Source: an uncultured Selenomonadales bacterium (GTDB lineage Bacteria > Bacillota > Clostridia > Christensenellales > QALW01). Taken from it: 59,975 nt of DNA. Of this stretch, positions 34,206-41,928 are shown one piece after another. The stretch covers positions 1-59,975 of the forward strand of contig CAJKLB010000011.1 in the NCBI GenBank assembly GCA_905200615.1. Reading direction: 5' to 3'. Position 1 is the first letter of the stretch, and every line of letters starts with the position of its first letter. The translations under genes were made by a program, and so were the position numbers. The notes under the pieces are model-generated. The model ran no database searches, was not told the DNA's origin, and saw only the letters and a program-made list of their open reading frames with translations.

Positions 34206-34997
34206 TCAAATCTTAAATAACGAGATCTGTCTTTGCTGGTTTTCTATGTATACGTCTACCTTTTCGTTTATTTCCTCGAATGGAACTCCATATTTGAACC
34301 CTCTGGACACAGTGTTTTTTTCCCTCGATAATACTTCAAGCTCGTTCCATTTCCCCGGATCTGTTTGTTTTAACGCAGCAAGCTCCGCTATTGATTGATT
34401 GGGGCAAAACCAGCACCCACCCCGCTTCCTTCCTTCGGTATATGTGGGGGATAGCAATCCATACTCGGCACATTTCATTTTTGCGTCATTCTGCGTTTTC
34501 TTTTGCTGTTCAAGCAAAGAAATCTGATCTTTTCGGTTATGAACCCTATCAAGCCGTTTAGGTTCATCAAAACATATCCCAACATATTCTTTTATTTCGT
34601 ACCGTCTTTTAAAAGGAGCCAAGTATTGTTTAATTGGCCTTACTTTTTCCTGCTGAAAAACGCACGCCCCACCAATTAAAAATCCATAGTATTTTCCGAT
34701 ATGCTCCGGGTGCTTCTCGCTTTTTTCCCGTATTTTCCAAAAATAATATAAATAATCTTTATCCGATGAAACAATCTTTACAGGATATCCCCAGCTTTCA
34801 AAAATTGGTTTTGCCGTATTTTTAATCCAGTCTATAACATCAGATCGCTCTGCATATATCCCCCGTTCTTTATCAAAAAATGGTATGGAAATAATGATTA
34901 AATCAATAGGTAAGCCCAACTCATGCGCAAGAATGATTGTCGCTGTAGAATCCTTCCCTCCACTCCACGAAACAACATGATATGGTTGTTTATCCAT
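34206..34997 (-). CDS. Phage PAPS-reductase/PP-loop ATPase family protein
   Basis: A 263-residue protein with the PP-loop SGGKDS at residues 12-17 for ATP pyrophosphate binding and a later CWFCPNQ motif (about 197) with the cysteines usual in DndC/phage phosphoadenosine reductase-like proteins. It may activate a base or sulfur-transfer reaction on DNA or nucleotide. No DndD/E or other phosphorothioation genes are nearby, so it is not a full Dnd system. The gene sits between DUF1064 and the ASCH-domain gene. Confidence 0.85.
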   Translation of the reverse strand: MDKQPYHVVSWSGGKDSTATIILAHELGLPIDLIIISIPFFDKERGIYAERSDVIDWIKNTAKPIFESWGYPVKIVSSDKDYLYYFWKIREKSEKHPEHIGKYYGFLIGGACVFQQEKVRPIKQYLAPFKRRYEIKEYVGICFDEPKRLDRVHNRKDQISLLEQQKKTQNDAKMKCAEYGLLSPTYTEGRKRGGCWFCPNQSIAELAALKQTDPGKWNELEVLSREKNTVSRGFKYGVPFEEINEKVDVYIENQQRQISLFKI

Positions 34998-34998
34998 G

Positions 34999-35322
34999 CT
35001 ATACCTCCCGCACCTCTATTCCATGAACCTGCAACATTAACTTCCGCTTTAGCACATATTCTTTTGTCCTGTATCCCTTTACATCCTCCACCACGGTTTT
35101 TCCGTTATCCTCATACACAAAATCCGCGATGTAATGGCACGCCCGTTCTACCGTCTTCCCGTCCTTCTTCTGCGCCGGTATCAGCTCGTATCGTACCTGC
35201 CGCTGTAAGTTATGTATCGCCCCGGAACGTTCCAGCAGCTTCAATTCCGCATACCGATTTGCTTCTTTCTTAGAATCAAAGGTGATTCCATCCAGCTCCG
35301 TCTTTTTTGCGTGATATTTCAT
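34999..35322 (-). CDS. DUF1064 family phage nuclease-like protein
   Basis: A 107-residue protein, MKYHAKKTELDGITFDSKKEANRYAELK, the classic DUF1064 opening (KKTxxDGxxFDSKxEAxRYxEL). The fold is PD-(D/E)XK-like, with E at 20, D in HYIADFVYE and the EDVKG motif as possible catalytic residues, related to Holliday-junction or T7 endonuclease I types. It probably works in recombination. It overlaps the DnaC-like gene by four bases. Confidence 0.88.
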   Translation of the reverse strand: MKYHAKKTELDGITFDSKKEANRYAELKLLERSGAIHNLQRQVRYELIPAQKKDGKTVERACHYIADFVYEDNGKTVVEDVKGYRTKEYVLKRKLMLQVHGIEVREV

Positions 35323-36071
35323 CCCTGTTCCCTCATCCTGTAGTTTTTCGATATATCCCGCCCGATGCTTATCTTGTATACGCCGGCACGCTCGAATATC
35401 CGGCTGATAGTCGCCTCATCAAACCGCAGCGCCTCCTGTATCGGATATTCACTCGACAGAATCGTGCGCTTGCTCTTATCCAGCATTCGGTTATTCAGCA
35501 GTTCAAACGCAATGTTCATATCGCCCTGCGTCGGCTCCCCGCCGTTTGTTGTTTTCAGAAAATCATCGATATACAGCACCTCTGCCGCTTTCAGCTCGTC
35601 CATCTCTTTTTGGTATTCCATTTCCGTCACACTTGCTTTCAGCTTCACCACTTCATCTCGCCACAGCATATACCGGCATTCTTTTCCCTGCTTGATAAGC
35701 TTGCCGCATATAGCCGTGCAGATAAACGTTTTCCCGCAACCTGGCTGTCCGCCTATGTAAAACCACCTGGCATTCTCATCTGTGCAAAAGCTATATGCCT
35801 TGCTCTTCATCTCCATCTGCCACGCTTCCTGAGTTTCAAAATTCTCAAGCTTACATTCCTTCAGCGCTTCAAACAATCCGCTTTTTATCGCTCGCTTAAT
35901 CGTCCTGCGGCGCTTCATGCATTCGCACTCTTTTACTGTCAGATACTTTTCATCCCGAACAAAGTACACCTCGCCTTTATTCCGGCATACCTTGCATTCT
36001 ATTCCGTCTTGCTTCTGCAAATCGCCCTCGGCTTCATTCAATCTCCTGCACTGCTTCTCTGTCAAAGTCAT
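35319..36071 (-). CDS. DnaC-like helicase loader ATPase
   Basis: A 250-residue AAA+ protein. An N-terminal zinc site (CKVCRNKGEV...CECMKRRR, about 22-53) precedes Walker A GGQPGCGKTF (about 103-112) and Walker B VLYIDDFLK (about 165). It loads the host or phage replicative helicase at the origin together with the DUF6291 initiator, encoded just upstream and overlapping by four bases. Confidence 0.9.
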   Translation of the reverse strand: MTLTEKQCRRLNEAEGDLQKQDGIECKVCRNKGEVYFVRDEKYLTVKECECMKRRRTIKRAIKSGLFEALKECKLENFETQEAWQMEMKSKAYSFCTDENARWFYIGGQPGCGKTFICTAICGKLIKQGKECRYMLWRDEVVKLKASVTEMEYQKEMDELKAAEVLYIDDFLKTTNGGEPTQGDMNIAFELLNNRMLDKSKRTILSSEYPIQEALRFDEATISRIFERAGVYKISIGRDISKNYRMREQG

Positions 36072-36775
36072 AGATTTATTACCCCCTTTACATGGCTGTA
36101 ATCAACATTCGGCGGCTTTCCCTTTTTTTCAAACTGATTGATTGGGTAAAAAGCCTGCCAGCCCCGGCAGATAACCTCTTTCAGGTATTCCTTTACGCCC
36201 ATATGGCTCTCCTGCGCCATTGTATTAAGCTTATCGATATTCAGCCTAACCGCATAATCCGTCATGGCCGCTCGCTTTGCTTTCCGCACTTTCAGCCATT
36301 CGCCCAACAGGGAAAGTGTTTCCTCGTCCCCGGTATATTCCCGCAGGATCGCGTCAAAACTCCCGCTTTCTTTCTTACTTTCTTTTTTATTACCGTTAGG
36401 TAATAAATCTTTATCGTTTATCGTATATCGTATATCGGCTTGTTTTGCTTGTTTTAATTCAACCAAATCAACCTTTGCTTGTTTTGCTTGTTTTTGGTTG
36501 TTTTTCTTCGCGTTTTGATTTCCCTTAGGCGCTCCGCCTTTGGCTCCTGCTTCTCTCCGCTTATTGCACTTTTCTTCGTATTTTTCCCTGTCAATATCAA
36601 GAAATTTTTTAAGGAACTTAAAGGCTATTGCCGCTTGTTTTGACAGTTGTGGAATGGTTCCATATTCGCAGTATTCAAACATAGCCATCAACACCTGTCC
36701 TTTATCCTTATCCGAAAGCTCCTCCAGTGGTTCCTTAAAATCATAATAAAGAACAAAGCTTTTCTTCTCACCCAT
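36068..36775 (-). CDS. Phage replication initiator, DUF6291/DnaD-like
   Basis: A 235-residue protein: DUF6291 N-terminal domain (1-75, FVLYYDFKEPLEELSDKDKGQVLMAMFEY), a Gly/Lys/Gln linker with two KQAKQAK units (90-115), and a C-terminal helical DnaD-like part (140-215). Such proteins bind the origin; the linker DNA holds repeats that could be the origin itself. It lies upstream of the loader and downstream of the winged-helix gene. Confidence 0.82.
   Translation of the reverse strand: MGEKKSFVLYYDFKEPLEELSDKDKGQVLMAMFEYCEYGTIPQLSKQAAIAFKFLKKFLDIDREKYEEKCNKRREAGAKGGAPKGNQNAKKNNQKQAKQAKVDLVELKQAKQADIRYTINDKDLLPNGNKKESKKESGSFDAILREYTGDEETLSLLGEWLKVRKAKRAAMTDYAVRLNIDKLNTMAQESHMGVKEYLKEVICRGWQAFYPINQFEKKGKPPNVDYSHVKGVINL
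36427..36500. repeat. Candidate origin repeats inside the initiator gene
   Basis: Two copies of GCTTGTTTTGCTTGTTTT (36438-36455 and 36477-36494), 39 bases apart, preceded by tandem ATCGTAT units just before 36440 (TCGTATATCGTATATCGG). Repeats within the initiator gene are the usual form of phage origins in this group. They are also the linker codons (KQAKQAK), so selection on protein is an alternative explanation. Confidence 0.5.
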
Positions 36776-37067
36776 TCTCTTCTTCCCACTCTTTCAGTAT
36801 CTTTTTACAGGCTTTTGCGTTTTTCGCCGCTTCTTTGCTTCGTTTTTCTTCCTGTTTTACATATCGTTCAAGGAATTGCTTTCCTTCCTTTGTTGCAATA
36901 AAATATCCGTTTCCGTCTGAAAGATTGACTATCGGGATCTTCTCCTCTATCCGCTTTTTCGCTATCTCTACCCGCATGGATCGATCATCCTTCCCGGATA
37001 ATCTTTTCAATTTCAGCCGTGATATAGCGTTCTCATGCCCATACGGGATATAATCAACAATGTTCAT
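36768..37067 (-). CDS. Phage winged-helix protein
   Basis: Ninety-nine residues. MNIVDYIPYGHENAISRLKLKRLSGKDDRSMRVEI is a conserved phage opening with a winged helix (about 12-60) ending NLSDGNGYFIATKEG, then a lysine-rich helical tail. Often found between SSB and initiator genes in Firmicutes phages; probably DNA-binding in replication control. Overlaps the initiator start. Confidence 0.78.
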   Translation of the reverse strand: MNIVDYIPYGHENAISRLKLKRLSGKDDRSMRVEIAKKRIEEKIPIVNLSDGNGYFIATKEGKQFLERYVKQEEKRSKEAAKNAKACKKILKEWEEENG

Positions 37068-37079
37068 CTTTTCTCCCCC

Positions 37080-37484
37080 TTAAAATGGCAAATCGTCTTC
37101 TTCTGCCGGCTGCATTTCTTCTCTGAACGGAGTACTTACCATTCGGGCGGCGCCATCGTTATCACCCGAATCAGACTTTCCAAGGAATTGCACCTCGTCG
37201 GCCACAATTTCAGTCACATACCGTTTAGATCCGTCTGGAGCGTCATAAGAACGTGTTTGGACTGAACCGCACACAGCTGCCTGACTGCCCTTATGCAGAT
37301 ATTTCGCGCAGCTGTCCGCCTGTCCACGCCATACAACAATCGGAATGAAATCCGCTTGCTGCTGACCTTCCTGCTTAAATCTGCGCTCTACCGCCAGCGT
37401 AAACGTGCACACGCTGATTCCGCTTGTTGTCGCCCGCAATTCCGGCTCTTTTGTCAGCCGGCCTATAAGCATTGCTCTGTTCAT
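37080..37484 (-). CDS. ssb: Single-stranded DNA-binding protein
   Basis: A 134-residue SSB: OB-fold (1-105, MNRAMLIGRLTKEPELRATTSGISVCTFTLAVERRF) and the conserved acidic tail ending EEDDLPF, which docks replication and repair partners. Complete and well preserved. It belongs to the prophage replication module, 12 bases upstream of the winged-helix gene. Confidence 0.95.
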   Translation of the reverse strand: MNRAMLIGRLTKEPELRATTSGISVCTFTLAVERRFKQEGQQQADFIPIVVWRGQADSCAKYLHKGSQAAVCGSVQTRSYDAPDGSKRYVTEIVADEVQFLGKSDSGDNDGAARMVSTPFREEMQPAEEDDLPF

Positions 37485-37497
37485 TTGCTTTCATCTC

Positions 37498-37788
37498 CTA
37501 TAAATAATTCTTTCCGAAGATTTGTATAAACTCTTCGATCGTCCATCCGTTCCTTTGCATCAGCATTTTTTGTCCGTATTGTTTCACTTTTCTATCCGTC
37601 TGTGCGTTTTGGTGCACGCTGTCTTTCCCAAAGATATGGCAGCTGTCATGACAAAGATATATCACTGCTCCGTACTTTTCACTTTTCTTCCGGTTGGCTC
37701 CGTTAAATATATGGTGCCTGTCCAACGGATCCCCGTTTCCGTTCCGGCCGCAAAGAAAACATTCTTTCTCTTCCCACGCTTCCATCAT
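37498..37788 (-). CDS. HNH-type (DUF968-like) recombination nuclease
   Basis: A 96-residue protein from ATG 37788, overlapping the upstream stop (ATGA); a GTG at 37803 is an alternative. CFLCGRNG and DPLDRHHIF, with a later CHDSCHIF, form a zinc-bound HNH-like site. Phages encode such proteins for junction cutting near NinB. The assignment to nuclease is by pattern only. Confidence 0.75.
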   Translation of the reverse strand: MMEAWEEKECFLCGRNGNGDPLDRHHIFNGANRKKSEKYGAVIYLCHDSCHIFGKDSVHQNAQTDRKVKQYGQKMLMQRNGWTIEEFIQIFGKNYL

Positions 37789-38330
37789 TCCTTCTCTCCC
37801 CACAGACTAATCATCTTAGCGATCTGTTCCGGCGTTCTCGTTTCTATATTAAAATCCTTGCACTCACAGATGATGTTATCAATCAACAGTGACATTTGCT
37901 TTTTGTCAAAGCTTGAAGATCCTTTAAAACGGTCTATCCACGTGTAGCCTTTATGTTCGGTGGATTCTCCCACAACATCCGCATACCAGCCAAGGCCGCC
38001 TCTTTTCCACACCTTTATCTCTTCCTCAACCTCTGCCGTCTTTACAAGCACTTTGGACGGCTTTTGCGGGATATCCCTTATCTGTTCCCGGTAGATATCT
38101 TCTTTCGGTATTTCCAGTTCTCTTGCGAGCTTTTCAAGCAGCGTCCAGCAGTAGCGGTTGGCATCGTTTGTGCGCTTCTCATACTCGCGTTCAAAGCTTA
38201 ATACATTTGCTTTCTTCTCCTCGATGCTTTGGCAGGCCTGTCCCGCTGTCCGCTTATCCTTAACCTTCACACTCAGCCAGCAGCCTTCCGCGTCCTGCTG
38301 CCATTTTGCTTTCTCAAATGTTACCGTCAT
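37785..38330 (-). CDS. NinB-like recombination protein
   Basis: A 181-residue protein. The segment NDANRYCWTLLEKLARELEIPKEDIYREQIRDI (about 55-87) and the C-terminus FKGSSSFDKKQMSLLIDNIICECKDFNIETRTPEQI resemble lambda Orf/NinB proteins, which replace RecFOR in loading annealing proteins on SSB-coated DNA. The context fits: SSB lies downstream and the ERF-type annealing protein upstream, overlapping by four bases. Confidence 0.8.
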   Translation of the reverse strand: MTVTFEKAKWQQDAEGCWLSVKVKDKRTAGQACQSIEEKKANVLSFEREYEKRTNDANRYCWTLLEKLARELEIPKEDIYREQIRDIPQKPSKVLVKTAEVEEEIKVWKRGGLGWYADVVGESTEHKGYTWIDRFKGSSSFDKKQMSLLIDNIICECKDFNIETRTPEQIAKMISLWGEKE

Positions 38331-38986
38331 AGCTGCTCCAGCTGCTTGATCAGCTTGTCCGCGTCCAAAGTCTTTAATTCAGACGTCTTTTCCGCTCCGA
38401 ACGGCTTCATGTATACTTTCAGCTGTTCCTTTGCTCCTGTATCCCACAGCTGTTTTGCAAGATCACAGATGCGCCTGCACTGTTCCTTTGTTGCATTTTC
38501 CTCGAATACGTCCGGCTCGTCCTCTGTTTCCTGATTCTTAATGGCATTGGCTACCTCTTCCGCGCTGGCTACCGATGTATCGATCCCGATTCCGCACATT
38601 CCCAGTGCACGGCCTACCGCGCTTGTCTCGCAATTAGAAGTTAAAGTTACAAAACTCCCTTGTTTCATAAACCAAGTATGATTTTCTGTTGTAGGACACC
38701 ATACAGCTTGCGGCGGCAATTTTCTTTGCTTTAATTCGCTGACACAAGTTTTTGTTGTTTTCTTAATTCCTATGGTATATATAGGTTTAGAACTGTTTTT
38801 CATTGTTCTTTCTGTAATAAATGTGGTTGCAATCCCTAACCTGGTACACATCGTTTGAACTGCTTTTACCAATTCAATGTATGTAGAGCTAAACCCTCTT
38901 GCACTTCCGTCTGCTAACATCATACTTTCATAACAACCTTTTACATCTTCTATGTCCGCTTTTAACATTGATTTTTCCAAATCTTT
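38327..38986 (-). pseudogene. ERF-type annealing protein: C-terminal extein plus C-terminal half of an intein
   Basis: The reading frame (from TTG 38980) has two parts. Residues 1-115 are the end of an intein: a LAGLIDADG-type endonuclease motif (CYESMMLADGS), then LVKAVQTMCTRLGIA, and a splicing block WCPTTENHTWFMKQGSFVTLTSN ending in Asn. Residue 116 is Cys and starts CETSAVGRALGMCGIGIDTSV, the conserved core of ERF/Sak-like single-strand annealing proteins, then a normal C-terminus. The intein N-half and extein N-half are gone. The frame upstream is closed by a stop at 38,996-38,998, within the ImmA remnant. It cannot splice as drawn. Confidence 0.8.
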
Positions 38987-39130
38987 ATATGTATGTTAAT
39001 CTCTAAAGAAGAATTAGAAAATGCTATGCACGATGATATTACCGCATGGGATCTTGCCGAACAATTTGATGTTCCAATAGACATGATAAAAAAAGCTATG
39101 TGGATTTATTTTAAAAAGGAAATTGCGTGA
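38987..39130 (+). pseudogene. ImmA/IrrE-like metallopeptidase, C-terminal remnant
   Basis: Forty-five codons from ATG 38993: MLISKEELENAMHDDITAWD followed by LAEQFDVPIDMIKKAM. This matches the C-terminal end of phage ImmA-type peptidases (LLMPKEEL..., LAEYFGVS...), whose HEXXH catalytic domain should lie upstream but is missing. The frame closes upstream at 38,969-38,971. Its stop overlaps the next ATG by one base, so it was in an operon with the membrane protein. Confidence 0.6.
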
Positions 39131-39915
39131 TGAATAATAACGGGGATAGCAAGGCTTCCATAAATAAGTTTTTTCTGCTTTCTGTTTTAATTGCAGGCGG
39201 TTGTATTACAGTTCATTATACTTTTAAGTTAGGAACTTTAATTTCAACTATTTCAGGACTAATTTGCGTAATATGTTCTTTAGTATTATTGGGTTATTTT
39301 ATAATGGTTGTAGTTAATCATATCAGAGGATATGAGGACGAGCCTGCCGGAAGCGCCGTTTATGACTATGCACCGTGGCCTCATGTGATTTTATTGATTT
39401 GTATTCTTGTGCATTTCTTCTGTAGTTCATGCTTTGCACAGATTATCGGTTTCCACAGGCTGGATATAGAGCCTTTTGGAAGTGTTTGCTGTTATTATGT
39501 TGAGGCCGAAAATGAAAGCGGAAAGACTTATGCACTCCCTGCAAAAATCACAATCGACTCTTCTTCCCATGATACTATCGATTCAAACGGTGAAATTAAA
39601 ATTGTTACGCGAAGAGAATACATTATTAACAATGTATTTTTCTATAATGGAGGATATCTTTATTTTGATGCCGGAAAAGGCTTGTCCGAAGCGGGAGATT
39701 TTTTTACTGCAGCTGACCAATCCGGGGAAGTATGGAGAATCAGATTAACCGATAAACGCGCTTTTTCTTATTTTTTTGAAGAAATAAGCGGTCTTACTTT
39801 ATGGGATTATATAGAATGGATTTCCGTTACGGCTTTAAGTACAATTCTTTTTATCCTATGGGTTCGCTATTATGAAAATCAAAAAAAACAAAAGAACAGT
39901 TCGGAGGCGCAATAA
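39130..39915 (+). CDS. Membrane protein, four membrane helices
   Basis: A 261-residue protein. Hydrophobic segments near 15-35, 40-65, 85-105 and 225-250 frame an exposed beta-rich region (110-220). No family recognised. It is expressed from the lysogeny side of prophage 2, beside the immunity remnant and a toxin-antitoxin pair, which fits a lysogenic-conversion or superinfection-exclusion role; this is inferred. AT-rich. GTG at 39127 is an alternative start. Confidence 0.75.
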   Translation: MNNNGDSKASINKFFLLSVLIAGGCITVHYTFKLGTLISTISGLICVICSLVLLGYFIMVVVNHIRGYEDEPAGSAVYDYAPWPHVILLICILVHFFCSSCFAQIIGFHRLDIEPFGSVCCYYVEAENESGKTYALPAKITIDSSSHDTIDSNGEIKIVTRREYIINNVFFYNGGYLYFDAGKGLSEAGDFFTAADQSGEVWRIRLTDKRAFSYFFEEISGLTLWDYIEWISVTALSTILFILWVRYYENQKKQKNSSEAQ

Positions 39916-39972
39916 AAAAAGGAAAATTAAAAATTTTTTTGTGTGGAAATTATAAAATAAGCAATAATACTA

Positions 39973-40008
39973 TTGACATTTTATTTTATTTGTAATACAA
40001 TGTATTAC
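39973..40008 (+). promoter_or_regulatory. Toxin-antitoxin promoter with autoregulatory palindrome
   Basis: -35 TTGACA (39973-39978), 17 bases, -10 TACAAT (39996-40001). GTAATACA (39992-39999) and TGTATTAC (40001-40008) form a perfect inverted repeat with one central base that covers the -10 box; a ribbon-helix-helix antitoxin bound there would block transcription. Confidence 0.8.
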
Positions 40009-40026
40009 GGAAAGGATGTGAATTCT

Positions 40027-40251
40027 ATGACCACTATTTCATTGAGATTAAACGATGCAGATAGTATGCTTATTAAAAAATATGCAGAAATGAACGGAAT
40101 CAGTATTTCCGATTTGGTACGGCAATCAGTAATAGAGCATATCGAAGACGAAATGGATTTAAAGGCTTACGAAAAGGCAATAGCTGAATTTTATGAGAAT
40201 CCTGTAACTTATACCCACGACGAAGTAAAAAAAATGCTGGAGCTTGATTGA
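40027..40251 (+). CDS. Ribbon-helix-helix antitoxin
   Basis: Seventy-four residues from ATG 40027 (GGAAAGGATG site). TTISLRLNDADSMLIKKYAEMNGISISDLVRQSV is a classic RHH DNA-binding fold, followed by a helical tail for toxin binding (EKAIAEFYENPVTYTHDEVKKML), as in the DUF6290/RelB-like family. Its stop overlaps the toxin start (TGATG). Confidence 0.9.
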   Translation: MTTISLRLNDADSMLIKKYAEMNGISISDLVRQSVIEHIEDEMDLKAYEKAIAEFYENPVTYTHDEVKKMLELD

Positions 40252-40517
40252 TGAAATACAATGTTGAATATACTGCCGGAGCTATTAAAAATTTAAAAAA
40301 GCTTGATAGACATACTCAAGCACTAATCATCGGCTGGATTGAAAAAAACTTAATAAACTGTGAAAATCCCCGTCAGCACGGAAAAAGCTTAACCGCAAAC
40401 CGAAGCGGACAATGGAGATACCGAGTAGGCGATTACAGGCTAATTTGCGAAATTGAAGATGATAAAATTGTAATCCTTATATTAAGCATTGGGCACAGAC
40501 GCGAAATTTACAATTAA
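40251..40517 (+). CDS. RelE-family mRNA interferase toxin
   Basis: Eighty-eight residues; AGAIKNLKKLDRHTQALIIGWI, then SGQWRYRVGDYRLICEIEDDKIVILILSIGHRREIY is the typical RelE/ParE core. The basic and aromatic residues R/Y/R in WRYRVGDYR and the HRREIY end fit a ribosome-dependent mRNA-cutting RelE toxin. It would help keep the prophage in the population. Confidence 0.92.
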   Translation: MKYNVEYTAGAIKNLKKLDRHTQALIIGWIEKNLINCENPRQHGKSLTANRSGQWRYRVGDYRLICEIEDDKIVILILSIGHRREIYN

Positions 40518-40523
40518 AAAAAC

Positions 40524-40556
40524 GCTCTCTTCGGCGCTACCAACACCAAAGAGAGC
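40524..40556. terminator. Hairpin downstream of the toxin gene
   Basis: Stem GCTCTCTT (40524-40531) with AAGAGAGC (40549-40556), 17-base loop, seven bases after the toxin stop. No plus-strand T run, so only a weak terminator. The rest of 40,557-40,653 holds the integrase leader with a TATACT box near 40,604 and the ribosome site AGGCGG at 40,641. Confidence 0.45.
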
Positions 40557-40653
40557 TTGGAACCAAATCCCCCAACCACAGGCGATATGGCTTTGTGTTA
40601 TTATACTACATGTCGCCTTTTTTATCAACAAAAAAAAGAAAGGCGGTATTTTT

Positions 40654-41775
40654 ATGCCAATTTACAAGCAAAACAAGAAAAAAGACGGTAAGCAGCAATA
40701 CCGGGTGATCGTAAACTATACCGACAGAACCGGCCAATACCGGCAGAAAACCAAAACAATATACGGTGCCGCCGAAGCTGCCGATCTGGAACGCCGGATG
40801 CAGCTGCAAATCTCTCAAACCGTTCCGGATGCGTCCATTACGCTTAATGAGTTATTTTCTGAATACATAGCCGCAAAAAGGCATGATGTGCGTGAATCTA
40901 CACTGGATAAATCAATTCGCATTCTTAAATGTCACGTTCTGCCCCATATCGGAGAAATAAAGCTTCAGGACTTAAACTCCAAACGGTTGCAGCAATGGAA
41001 AAATATTATTGCCGCGTATGATTTAGCCGTTAAAACAAAAAACAATATCTTCACCGAGCTTCGCACTATGCTCAATTATGCCGTTAAAATGGAATATATT
41101 ACTCGCAATCCGCTTATAATCATCGGTGCGTTTAAAGATACGGAGGATTTCTCCAAGCCGCAGGACAAATTGCACTATTATACTGTCGAGCAATTCAAGC
41201 AGTTTATCGATGCGGCACACAACAACTGCCATTCCCTATATGAATACGGATACTATGTGTTTTTTAATATCGCGTTTTACACCGGTATGCGCAAGGGAGA
41301 GATCAACGCGCTGAAATGGTCTGACGTTGAAAATAACATTATCCATGTGCGCCGGAGCGTGAACCAAAAATCCAAGGGAAAGCCCGTTGTGGAAACGCCG
41401 CCTAAAAACAAATCGTCGTACAGGGATTTGCAGGCGCCAAAGCAGCTTTTAGATATCCTTGCCGAACACAAGAAAAGGCAAATGCAAGAAAGGACTTTTT
41501 CGGACGATTTCCGGGTCTGCGGCGGCATCAAGTGCCTTTCAGATACCGGCATATCCAACGCAAACATAAAATTTGCTAATGCTGCCAGTCTGCCGCATAT
41601 ACGCGTTCATGATTTCCGCCATACCCACGCAACGCTGCTGATAAATGAGGGGATCAATATTCAGGAGATCGCGCGCAGGTTAGGCCACTCAAACGTAGAA
41701 ATTACCTGGTCAACTTATGCGCATTTATACCCGCGCGAAGAAGAACGAGCAATTAAAATTTTAGAAAATATTTAG
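40654..41775 (+). CDS. int: Tyrosine recombinase (prophage 2 integrase)
   Basis: A 373-residue integrase from ATG 40654 with an AGGCGG site; the frame open from 40489 runs over the toxin end and is not used. An N-terminal arm-binding domain (1-60), a SAM-like core-binding domain (65-150) and the catalytic domain with R at about 212 (TGMRKGE), H-x-x-R at about 318-321 (HDFRHTH), H at about 344 (LGHSN) and nucleophile Y at about 354 (WSTYAHL). It integrates and, with an excisionase not found here, excises the prophage. Confidence 0.95.
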   Translation: MPIYKQNKKKDGKQQYRVIVNYTDRTGQYRQKTKTIYGAAEAADLERRMQLQISQTVPDASITLNELFSEYIAAKRHDVRESTLDKSIRILKCHVLPHIGEIKLQDLNSKRLQQWKNIIAAYDLAVKTKNNIFTELRTMLNYAVKMEYITRNPLIIIGAFKDTEDFSKPQDKLHYYTVEQFKQFIDAAHNNCHSLYEYGYYVFFNIAFYTGMRKGEINALKWSDVENNIIHVRRSVNQKSKGKPVVETPPKNKSSYRDLQAPKQLLDILAEHKKRQMQERTFSDDFRVCGGIKCLSDTGISNANIKFANAASLPHIRVHDFRHTHATLLINEGINIQEIARRLGHSNVEITWSTYAHLYPREEERAIKILENI

Positions 41776-41785
41776 CCTGTTTTTT

Positions 41786-41804
41786 GCATGAATTTTGCAT
41801 GAAT
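41786..41804. repeat. GCATGAATTTT direct repeat (copy 2)
   Basis: GCATGAATTTTGCATGAAT, 19 bases identical to 8267-8285. It begins 11 bases after the integrase stop. Probably integrase arm-type or excisionase sites, or an att duplication. Confidence 0.7.
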
Positions 41805-41928
41805 AAATCAAAATAAAGATTTTTTGTGTTATTCATCTGCAAACGAAAAAACTATAAAAACCGCCATGAATACTGGGAAATTCGGATATAAACGCAAGCA
41901 AGAAAATAATAAAAAAAGTACCGTAATA

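Noticed and set aside
34206..34997. DNA phosphorothioation (Dnd) system
   Set aside because: Only a PP-loop protein is present; DndA/B/D/E are missing and the size and context fit the common phage orphan.
40489..40653. Upstream extension of the tyrosine integrase (55 extra residues)
   Set aside because: It starts inside the toxin gene and crosses a hairpin; the ATG at 40,654 has a good ribosome site and gives a normal integrase N-terminus.
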